From Clavaria fumosa (Eukaryota; Basidiomycota; Agaricomycetes; Agaricales; Clavariaceae), in the NCBI GenBank assembly GCA_951802425.1, contig OX637800.1, forward strand, positions 1,054,001 to 1,118,000: DNA of 64,000 bases, given 5' to 3'. Positions 43,630 through 54,100 of this stretch are shown piece after piece. The notes beneath the pieces are model-generated. The model saw nothing but the letters and a program-made list of their open reading frames with translations. It was not told the DNA's origin and did no database searches. Numbering within the stretch: the first letter of the stretch is position 1; each line of letters opens with the position of its first letter. A program made the position numbers and the translations under genes.

Positions 43630-45777
43630 ATGACCTAGGCAAGCACAATCTTTCCAATGTCCAGGAAAGCCAACTATGCCGGTTTTGCTTGCGATACTGG
43701 GGCAGGGGCGATGAAGGAAGGTGCAAGATTTACCAAACACGAGATATATTTGTTCCCTATCTGAATGATGGTAAGGACGATGAAGTGGCCATCGATGCCA
43801 TAGATAAATCCGACAGCGAATTCGAGGATGATGCGGATGACGAGTCAGATGACGGTTCGGGTACAGGTGAGGGGGACCTTACTGACCAGAATACCAGTGC
43901 CGCCACCTCTACGGTTCCCTATACCGTCCTCTCTTTAGGCCCAGATTTCGAAGGCTTCTTTGGGAACCGTGATAAAATCTTGGTGCGGGACGAGTACCGT
44001 GCTATACTCAACCATATCAAAATGATCCAGGCGCAAGGCATTTACCACGGAGCAGTGCTGGTAGGCCAGCCTGGCATAGGTAAAGAGTTATCCCGATTTA
44101 CAGAGCGATCTTGACCTCTCCCCACTCATAGGAAAAACGCTGTTTCTCTACTATGCACTGATTGAAAGGATACTTGACAAACAGCCGACCACATTCCAAC
44201 TCGAGTCTAAACGAGTTTTTACATTCTTCGGTCCCACAGACGTGCAGGTGTGCTCGAGTGGTGAACGTTTAGACTCAGAAAAGTTTCCAGGAGCCTGGGC
44301 GCTAGTTGATTCTAATGCAGGCATGCCTCTTCCTCAAGAGGAGCTTATCAACATCACATCAAAATATTTCGTCATCCAATCCACTTCGCCCCAGCGGTTA
44401 AGGTGGAAAGAGTGGTCAAAGCAATGTAGTGCGGTATTGGCAGTCATGAAGGCATGGTCATGGCCGGAGTTATATATTGGAGGGTGAGTCAGTTCATTCC
44501 TTCTTTCTTCTTGCACTTACCGACTCCCACAGGACCCTTTTTGAGTCACCTCCTGTTGACGGTGTTACCTTGCGAGACGTGTTCATTAAATATGGAAGAT
44601 CGGCTCGCCACTGCTACAAACTGGCGAAAGATCCGGTCAAAAAGGATGCCTGGGAACGATCAATCCCAATACTCCTACGTGACATACCGAACCCCGAGAC
44701 CTTTAGGTCAAATCTCGCAGGAAACAGCCTCAACCACAATTCTGAATGAATTCTCAAGGCCTCGTCTCAGCTCATCACAATTTTTCCAAATGAGGACCGT
44801 CGGCCTCAAGTCGATCTCGTTTCCATGTTACAATGCACCTATCCGCAACTATCGATGAGCATCACGCAGAGAACTTCTGGCAGTACTTTAATCAAATTTG
44901 GAGTGTGCGACAAAGCCGCCCCACCACAGGATGGCTCTGGGAATCCCATGTCCTTCGACATGAATTGTCGAGCAAGGAGATACGTCACATTCCTTTGCAG
45001 AGCCTGCCTCTGACCCAGTCCCAATCGTCTTCTTTTGGTCTCGATCTGCCTTTCTTGTTTGTAATACGATTTGGTACCATCGAGGCCCTGGCGAAGCAGC
45101 TATTGCGAGTTATTCCCTACCTGTTCAGCCAAAATTCGACAGGACAAAGAATACTCTTCGTGCCCGCAATCCTGAACCAAGCCACTTTCGACGCATTTTC
45201 AATTTCGCATGACAGATTAATCGATATGTATCAGGCACTGCCGCTCGAAGACATCCCCTTCGCGCCTCGGGATTTGATTTCCTCCAGGATGCATTGATTC
45301 TAGCCCGAGACAAGTTGGGCAGCCATTACTATTCTATAATCAATCAACTGCTCCTGTCCAAAACACGGCCATGGTGGGTCATACTTGTTATTCCCCAAAG
45401 GATTCACCATTTCTGGAAAAAACCCCAACAAATTGATTTCGGAGACCTCAAACCAAGACGCAAATGGACGCTCTGCGTAAAGCAGTTTCGCATGGTGTTA
45501 GAAGACAGGAGCAAAGGAAGAACCATGGTCACGGGTGTTGACAAGGAAGATGAGGAGGAAGAGCTGCAATTTGATGAAGAGGCTGGTCCAAGCATGGAGA
45601 CCAAATCGCAGAGCAAATGATGTGGGCAAAAGAGGACAAGAGCCGCTGTGAAGGGTGACGAAGACGGAGAGGAAAGACAGTCGCGAAAGACCTCTAAACG
45701 GCAAGCTATAGGCATGAGCAAAGTAAATGCGATGGCCAAGACAGGAGAACGCGTGAATAAGCGTCGCGGGGAGGCCG
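43630..45777 (+). pseudogene. Crinkler-type P-loop NTPase, damaged
   Basis: Exons 43630-44079, 44132-44483 and 44533 onward are joined by clean GT-AG introns. The first join rebuilds the Walker A motif VGQPGIGKT; the second gives YIGGTLFESP. Before the P-loop lie an acidic linker and LGPDFEGFFGNRDKILVRDEY; after it, WALVDSNAG and FVIQSTSPQRLRWKEWSK, features of the NTPase domain found in Crinkler-RHS-type proteins. TGA at 44747, a frameshift near 44830, a frame change near 45294 and TGA at 45618 (before a basic tail with KRTRAAVKGDED) suggest inactivation, although an unseen intron could remove one of them. The 5' end abuts CpG-poor sequence, so a header may have been lost. Confidence 0.62.
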
Positions 45778-47044
45778 GGTGAGCATGCGAGAGGCTCCAT
45801 CGGTATCATTTGTTTGACTTCTCGCAGGGTTCAGTGAGTATGTCGACTAGGAGAAGGAGAGTTGATTAATTCAGGACGTCCGGCACTGACTTAATGTGGT
45901 TGCTCTCGGAAATTGTACGGAGCTTTACTAAAAGCGAGCGAAGTGGCTGAGAGCCGTGTCAATCGAACCATACCATCAGATCGACATCATGGCCACATCC
46001 CTTTGACCCTCGTTGGCAATGGATGTGCGAGGAGTTGCCATCGGGCATCAAGGCTATGGCGTTCGTGGCGCGGATGGGGCGCCGATGCGTGCTGAAGTAT
46101 CTCATTGTTGTGTAGGGCTCGCTTGTGCGCGTGGGACCTTGCTTATGTGATGCCAGGACATTGTGACATGCTTGCTATGTACTAGCGAGTGTTGCTGCCA
46201 GTGCATGCAGCGCCTCCAGGAACCTTGCTCCTTAACCCACACTGTCTCAATTAATGCAGAGTCATCACACACAGGCACAAAATAATAAATCTTTCACTAC
46301 ATTACATCTGCTCTTTAATGTTCATGCCCAGTGAGAATTGACATGATTGTTGCTGATTGTAGTCAAGTTAGATTAATTGAATCAAAATCAATCGGAAAAT
46401 TGAGCATACAATAGATTGGCTTGATTCTTGCCCATTCCCTCTCATTCAATCAATGTCAATCAAGTACTATAGACCTGGTGAATCCATTGCCATTGATTTC
46501 CCTCAATTTGACTTGATTTGCTCTAATTTCATTCCCTGGCTTGTCCATAATTTATTTTCAATTCTCATTGATTCCTATTGATACAGAATGATTTGGATAT
46601 TACATATTGCCCTCAATTCCGCATCCACAACCATGAATTTCCTGCCCACCTCCATAATTCTTCTATTTCACATACCTGTAATCAGGTCGAGGGCTTGCTG
46701 ATGTCCATGGTCTTCTACAAGAATGGAAAGAGTTTGACATCAGTAGAGGCAGCAAATTCTAGGACACTTGATGCTTACTGCATTCTTTGCAATTGTCTCG
46801 AATTTCACAGCGAGTGCAGCTGGAGTTCATGTGGGAGAATGTTGAATGCGTGAACTCCTACATCTGTAGACTATGAGTTTATAAAGTGAAAAAGGAAGAA
46901 AGTTAAGCTCGCAAGGTAAAAACATTGTGCAAAGCACAAAGCAAAAAATAAATGAGCGGCAGCAAGGATCAAGAAAAGAAGGTTGCAGATTGGGATAGGT
47001 AGGTGTGAGGCGCTATCTGTCATCACTCCCACTTGTCGAGGCAC
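45778..47044. other. Intergenic, AT-rich, no gene recognised
   Basis: From 46300 to 46850 the text is made of diverged TCAATTxxATTGA phrases (for example at 46375, 46450, 46500 and 46560), perhaps an old repeat. No supported open frame. Confidence 0.4.
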
Positions 47045-47227
47045 CTACTTGACGACTCCAATCACATCACAGAATTTTTCATATAGGTTGCAAGGGAGGG
47101 GTTTTGTCACAATGTCGGCAGTCATTTGCATAGTCAGGCAGTAGTGAAATGAGATTGTCAGACTGATTCCCTTACAGAAGCGAAAGGGGGAAAGAAGCTC
47201 AATTTCAATGTAAGGAATCACACTCAT
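47045..47227 (-). pseudogene. Copia RNase H 3' fragment
   Basis: The minus strand ends with MQMTADIVTKPLP, the conserved C-terminal RNase H motif of copia Pol (compare MTADILTKALP in copy 1). The rest is eroded. The sequence to its left may be an LTR, but ends were not identified. Confidence 0.6.
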
Positions 47228-48760
47228 TACAAGGGCACTATATATACTAGGGGAGGGGGCTGTGTAGTGGGTGAGTCATAGGTGGAAGAATGAGGCTATG
47301 CACTCTGAGTCATGCAGAATAGGGGAGGTGTCATGGGAAGAATGATGAAGTCGATTATATAATCAGGACAAACTACAACAAAGGCAAAACACAACTAAAG
47401 GACAACTGCGACACTAGAAATGAGAAAAACCAAAGTACCAATGGCAATCAAAAGTGAGGAGATGCTCCTTGCTGTTGATGGCCATAGGGGATTGGTTTGT
47501 GGAATCAAAGCATCTAAGTAATACAAAAACCAATCTGGAACCAGAAACTATGTATTATGTCAAACGATATCTTCAACAATTGGGCCACTAGACCCAGAGC
47601 CTGTCTTCATCCACCAACCAAGAAGGAGACTCCCCAACCTGGACATACTCGCCCTTGACATTCGGCAGAGCCACTGTAGCCATCTCAGGAGCTGGCGGAG
47701 GAGGCGATGATGGAGGGGTGGCATTCCACCCTGCATAGGAAGTAGGGGAGGTCCACTGAGTAGGAGGGGTGGAGTCCCACTCTGCAAAAGGGGGATCAGC
47801 AAGGCAGGTGAGGAGTGGAAGAAAGACTATACTATGAGGGTCCTCGAGGAGGTTGCAGATGAGGTTGCATGGGCGGACGACTCGAGGGCATTCTGACGCA
47901 AAATGGCCAGGATGGCCGCAAGGATAGCATCATCGGGCAATGGTGAGAATGAGGAGGTCATTGGCTCCCCTCTGAATCGCCCAATGAAAGGCGGTGCAAG
48001 AAACCACAAGGGGGGCGACTTGTTGGAAGACATTGGAGGAGGGGAGGAAGTTGAGTTTGTGAGGACCCTAGCACATTGTGGTAAAGGGAGAAGCAGCACA
48101 AAACCCCCCTTATATACTGCAAAGGGCAGATAAGAGCCGAAAGATAAGCAGGACAGCCAAGAAGACCTGTCACACAAGAGCACATGGCAATGGAGGGAGC
48201 ATGTGGAGATAAGCGGCGCCATGTGGTGGACTGCAGAGCGGCGCGTGGACAATAGGAAAGGCGATGACGTCCGACGTAAGGGGCAATGGGAGAGTGCGGA
48301 ACGCCCCATGTGGTGGGTAGCAGAGTAGCACATGGGCTGACAGAGCAATAAGCGATGGCGCCTGATGGGGCGAGTGCGAAGGCTCCCATCAGGGAACCGC
48401 ATCGAGTAGGTGTGGGCTGTATGGTGCTGAGAGGCGGTGGGTGTGCAGCAGGCAGCTGCAGACTGGGCAGGACTGCAGAAGACAGCAGCACAGCAGATGG
48501 ATAGCATCCTTGTGCTGTGGAAGTCGAGCTGTGCACTGCGGACCCAGGCTGCGCCCGCAGTCCCCCTTAGGTATATAAGGGGTGTGATGACATGAGAAAC
48601 CCCTTAGCATTGTTCACTTGTCTTCTATCACCTTATCATACTTCGGTGAAATCACACTGGCATCCACTACGCCCAAGAGTTACCCTATCTCCAGTTGGCC
48701 CAACATAGTTATCACACCAGTTTCCAGAAGGATCTACCCCTCCCAAACACAGAGAAGGAG
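47228..48760. other. Unassigned region with two opposed TATA boxes
   Basis: A minus-strand GTATATAAGGGG near 48115 lies about 80 bp upstream of ATG 48035, which opens a short Ser/Ala/Pro-rich frame to 47827 (MSSNKSPPLWFLAPP). A plus-strand GTATATAAGGGG at 48572 points the other way. Further left, at 47560-47780, the minus strand has another Pro/Ser-rich open stretch. These could be parts of one retroelement with proline-rich Gag, but no signature domain is present. Confidence 0.35.
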
Positions 48761-50769
48761 TCAGATCACCTGACTCACACACCACCTGACTGAGTTCAAC
48801 CACACAGTCCTTATCAATATCCTCGGACGAGACCACCTGAACCGACCAGCTCTCGAATACGCTGTCAACCAGGGAGTAGCCAATCTCCGCCAACAAGTCA
48901 TCGAGACTGACGACATTGAATACCGTCTTACACCAACAGCCTTTGGTGTGCGTCTCCCCTCAGGCAATGTGGCCATTTCGGCTTGTACGACTACGACCTC
49001 TCCGCCATGACCGGCATATGCCAATTTGGCACCACATCCTGTAGTTTTGATATATCATATGCACCAAATTGATGCATTTGCGTGATGAACAATTAGCATC
49101 AATTGGTGCATGCACCTGATGTATCACTTTGGAGCATCTGATGCATTACCTCATTGAGTGTGGATGGGTACATCTGATATATCATGATGCATCTGCCATA
49201 GCCATAGACAGTGAATGTATCATGCACACATAATGTTGATGTATCAGCATGTCAGCATCTGATGTATTGTTGAAGCTGTTCTGGAAATTTGGCACTTCTG
49301 ATATAACATGGACATCCAAAACATCACTGCCAATGCTTATCCAAAAATGAATAAAAAAGCGAATTTATTATCATCAAACTTAAACTTATTACTGTATTAC
49401 AGTAATGACTAATATTAGGTCTATTTCTATTTAAATTCTATTTATTCACACTCTATCTCAAGTCCCAAAGTTGGGAGAAAGTGGGGGGGGAAGCAGGGCA
49501 AGTTGCTGTACTTATATGCCGCAATTTGTGGCTGTGCAAACGCGTGACATGGTAACGTTGATTAGGTGTTACCATGTCACGCGTTTGCACAGCCACAAAT
49601 TGCGGCATATAAGTACAGCAACTTGCCCTGCTTCCCCCCCCACTTTCTCCCAACTTTGGGACTTGAGATAGAGTGTGAATAAATAGAATTTAAATAGAAA
49701 TAGACCTAATATTAGTCATTACTGTAATACAGTAATAAGTTTAAGTTTGATGATAATAAATTCGCTTTTTTATTCATTTTTGGATAAGCATTGGCAGTGA
49801 TGTTTTGGATGTCCATGTTATATCAGAAGTGCCAAATTTCCAGAACAGCTTCAACAATACATCAGATGCTGACATGCTGATACATCAACATTATGTGTGC
49901 ATGATACATTCACTGTCTATGGCTATGGCAGATGCATCATGATATATCAGATGTACCCATCCACACTCAATGAGGTAATGCATCAGATGCTCCAAAGTGA
50001 TACATCAGGTGCATGCACCAATTGATGCTAATTGTTCATCACGCAAATGCATCAATTTGGTGCATATGATACATTAAAACTACAGGATCGCCTGAATTTG
50101 GAGAGTCGATCACGCAGCGCTGCATATGTCAGGTGATTCTGTGTATACCCTGACGTCGAAGCCAAAGGAAGAGCGTCCCAAATTGACCTGGGAACAGGCG
50201 GGGGAGCACCAAGAGGACCTTGCAAGAAGCTTCCGCCTTGGGATTGATGACCTGGGAGGAGGATGCGAGGGCCTCCACTGGAAATACGATTGAAATTGGG
50301 AGTGGGAGGGGGCGGGGGAGGCATTAAAAGCGATGCATCTAACCTCCCCATTGGTTGGATGGGATTGGCGGGTTCTGAACATGAAGGTCAGATAGAGTTG
50401 ATTCCGAAGATAACAAAGAACTTTCCACCACGTTGTGCCTTGGCAATCTGGCCATGAACGACATAGCGGTGGTCAGGCACAGGCAAGTCATCTATGCATG
50501 GCCATGGGCCACCAGTGACTGTTTCAGCGGCAACACTTCTCTTAAAAAATGCTGGCCATGGACGTACCTCGGCGCTTTGTGGTGGTCTTTGACATGTAGT
50601 GTCCATAGCACGTTGCGCAATGCCACCTTCCTTCTCCATCCTTGTTTGAGTGGAGATATTGCAGCACAGTGCCAGCAGGGAACCACGGGCCATTGGGGCA
50701 GTTCTTACCACGCTGGCAAAACACAGGGAGGGTTTGATCCTGAGTGGTAAAATCTGCAGAGTACGACAT
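48761..50769 (-). pseudogene. Unknown gene with cysteine motif, split by foldback element copy 2
   Basis: ATG 50769 opens MSYSADFTTQDQTLPVFC, then CPNGPWFPAGTV and CATCYGHYMSK, a C-x-C-type pattern that could bind zinc. A proline-rich part follows (MPPPPPPTPNFNR) and the frame reaches LRDRLSK at 50102. There the 1,065-bp element sits. Removing it with one AATTTGG joins the frame to LAYAGHGGEVVVVQAEMATL on the far side, open to 48761, so the insertion hit an exon. Small introns probably exist between 50770 and 50350, since the segments change frame. The far-side strand assignment is uncertain because the plus strand of 48770-49010 is also open. Function unknown. Confidence 0.42.
49030..50094. 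mobile_element. 1,065-bp palindromic (foldback) DNA element, copy 2
   Basis: Same length and tips as copy 1. The target duplication AATTTGG lies at 49023-49029 and 50095-50101. The 11-base loop at 49557-49567 is the reverse complement of the copy 1 loop, although the unequal tips keep the same order. Confidence 0.92.
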
Positions 50770-51155
50770 GGCCGCTACTTTGGGTCTGAGCATTACTAGT
50801 AACGGACTTATATAAATCTGCACGTGTCCGAGTCTGGCTGCCCTTCCCCAGGAGTCAGAATGCATAATCCTGTCCCCAATTTGCTATGGTACCGGGCTTT
50901 AAAGCTTATTGTAATAAAGTGCTCCCACAGGAGCTCCCAAACAACCATATATCGGCCCCAAGCAGTGTTAGGAAGAGCACAATCAGCACGGATCGCTGCC
51001 GGCCCGTGAAAGCGTATGTCCTGATAAAGGTCACCTCTGTCCTCTAGACTCCTTCACACAAGTCCCATATGTAACACAAGAACACCAGGCCACTCACTGG
51101 TTGACAAAAGTAAGCAGTTCGGAGTCAAATTTGAGTCGGGCATATAGTTATTACA

Positions 51156-54100
51156 TCAACTGGAAGCAGTACCGAAATCCTCTCCATCTTCCTCATCAGT
51201 GAAGTCTGCGAACACACGCAAATCCTTCTCGGCACTTGCTGTAGGTACTGACCCTGATGCAACGGGCGTGTCATCACAAGGAAAACATGCCGATGGATCT
51301 GGCAAGCCACCTAGGTACATGTAGCCGAGCGATCCAATGGCATTTTGCCCAAACCGCAGGTCTCGGAGGTTTGGGAGAACCGGTACTTCCTGGTCAGGCT
51401 CGTCGCTGTGGCTCAAGGTGCTAGCTAGTTCAGGGTAGTCCCCAGCTTCGAGAGACTGAAATGAAGCCAAAAGGTTGACATAGATAGTCCAGAAGCTTTT
51501 CGATGACACTTGCGGTTCTTCAAGGTTGGCATACAGCCTGTGCGCCTGCTCCTCGAACGCAGGGGGTACCAGTTGAAAGATGGGGTCATCGGGAGAAGCC
51601 CACTCTATCTCCATCGCGTCAAATAACTCAGGAGGGACCAAAACCTGATTGAGAATATTAGACGGATGTACAGAATAGTCCGCAAATAACTGACTTTGAA
51701 GTCTCTGGAGCCATATAGGTGTGGCTTTGCAGCAATAATATCAGGGATTCCTTGCGGCAGGATCTTGTGTTTATCAGCACGACGGGGACTAGAGTTGAAG
51801 CGCTTGGTCCATGCATCAAGCTCTGCTTGAAGCCACGGAATGGCCAACCAACGAAAAAGAAGCCTTTGTAATAATGTCAGAATGATGCGTGCTTGGGAAT
51901 ACTGAGCAGACCTCTCGAGTAATGATTATGATAACTTGGGGCAATGAGTGAGCACTAGAACCGATGCTGCACCCAGATTTTGCCCCATGGGTTAAGTACA
52001 GTCATGTAACTACTAGCAGTGCCTATGGTGTAACAAAAGCGAATCATAACTACAGTAAGAAGGGTCTAGTTGCTCTACAACCAGATCTCCTACACTACTG
52101 ATACATAGATACAGTCAGAGACCTTTGGTTGCACTGCAACCAAACATGTAAAGTATGTCAGATGATCTACACTGCATACTATGAGCCAAAATGACGAAGA
52201 TAGGTAAGGAAACTAAGTAATAGAATAGAAATCCAACACTCCCCCTCAAGTGGCATGCAGTCCAAGCGAAGATACATGGCACTTGATCTTTGCAATGGGT
52301 AAAGCCTTGGTGAGGATATCGGCAGTCATATCATTAGAAGGACAATAGACAAGGTGGATGGAACCATTTTCGAGCATGGAACGAATGAAATGGTAGCGAA
52401 TGTCGATGTGCTTCGTCCTGGCATGGTAGTTGGCATTGGCAGCAAGTGAGATAGCTGCCTGGTTGTCACAGTGGAGAATCATCGGTTTGGGAAGGGGTAG
52501 GAAGACCTCACTAATGAATCTCTTCAACCAGATCGCCTCCTTTGCCGCATGGGTCGCTGCCACATACTCTGCTTCAGCTGTGGACAGGGTAACAAGCTCT
52601 TGCTTGCGAGAACTCCAAGAAATTGCTCCTCCATCCATGATGAATGCATACCCAGAAATCGCATGCCTATGCTCCTGAGAGGCACCATCAGCATCGGTAA
52701 AACCTTCCATCTCTTTCTCAACTCCCCCATACACCAGAGATAGGTCTCTTGTGCCCAGAAGGTAGCGAAAGACACGTTTAGCTGCTTCCCAGTGAGGTTT
52801 GCCAGGGTTCTCCAAGTATTGGGAGAGTGTAGACACAGCAAAAGCAATGTCAGGTCGAGTCCCAACTGCCAGATACATGAGGGAACCAATGGCCTCGCGA
52901 TATGGCACTTTCTTCATGTAAGAAATGTCATCAGGGGTTGTGGGACAGTGAGACCTTGACAATGAAACATGGGGGTCAAACGGAAGAAATAGCGGTTGGG
53001 CCTCGGCAAGATTGAAACGGGAGAGTATAGAGTCGATATACTTTCGCTGGGAAAGGGAAATGGTGTGTTCCAATCGATTTCTGGTGACCTGGATCCCTAG
53101 TAACCAGTGTATGGGCCCTAGGTCAGTGATTCCAAACTGTTCACCAATGCGCTGCTTGTAGTCATCCAAGATCATGGCAGACGTGCCAGTAATGGTGCAG
53201 TCATCGACATGGATCGCCAGAACAACTGAGTGATGAGCATGGTGAATGTAGAAGACTCCAAAGTCAGATTCAGCGCGTTGAAACCCCAAACCAACTAATG
53301 TGGCAACCAATGTTTCATACCACTTCCAACCAGCTTGTTTCAGCCCATAGATGGTCCTGTGAAGCTTGGCAACCATTCCTTCGCCCTTCTCATACCCTGG
53401 AGGCTGGTCCATGTACAATTCCTCACCCTCCTCCAGTCTCCCATTCAAAAATGCACTGTTGAAGTCAAAAACATCGATAGGCCAATCCCTTCGTGCTGCC
53501 ATGGCTAGGAGCATGCGGAAACTCGAAAGCTTGGCAACTGGAGCAAATGTCTCAGTATAATCGACTCCATGGATCTGGGTGAAGCCTCTGGCGACGAGTC
53601 GAGCTTTATACTTGATAACCTCGCCTGTAGGACCATATTTAATGACAAAGACCCATTTGCTGCTGATAATATTCTTGTCAGGTGGTCGTTTGACAAGGGT
53701 CCAAGTCTTCGCAGCCTCCAATGCCTTCAACTCCTTCAGGATAGCCTCCTCCCACCTTGGCCAGTCATCTCGTCGCTTGGCCTGGTGTAAGGTGAGTGGG
53801 TCAGGTCCTTCAATAACACCTGAAATCATCGCAAAATCTGTTCCTTCCATTTCCACAGTCTGCACACATTCTCCAAAAGCCCCCATCATTTCTGGAGTCT
53901 GTACTCCATGTGGAATCGATGTGCCAACCTGCTTTCCACTCCTATAGTGTCCCTTGGTGGTTCCTTCACCAGACTGGAGTCGTTGGACATATTCAGATGG
54001 TTTAATCGTTCGTTTGGGCCTTGGTTCAGTGGGGATATGGATTGGAGTGTCGATAGGGGTGCTGGCCGGCTGATCGATGACTGTAGTATCGTCCTGTCTC

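Noticed and set aside
47827..48536. Protein-coding gene of about 190-226 codons on the minus strand
   Set aside because: Two overlapping frames of similar quality, Pro/Ser/Cys-rich, with no domain; only the short piece after ATG 48035 is mentioned as possible.
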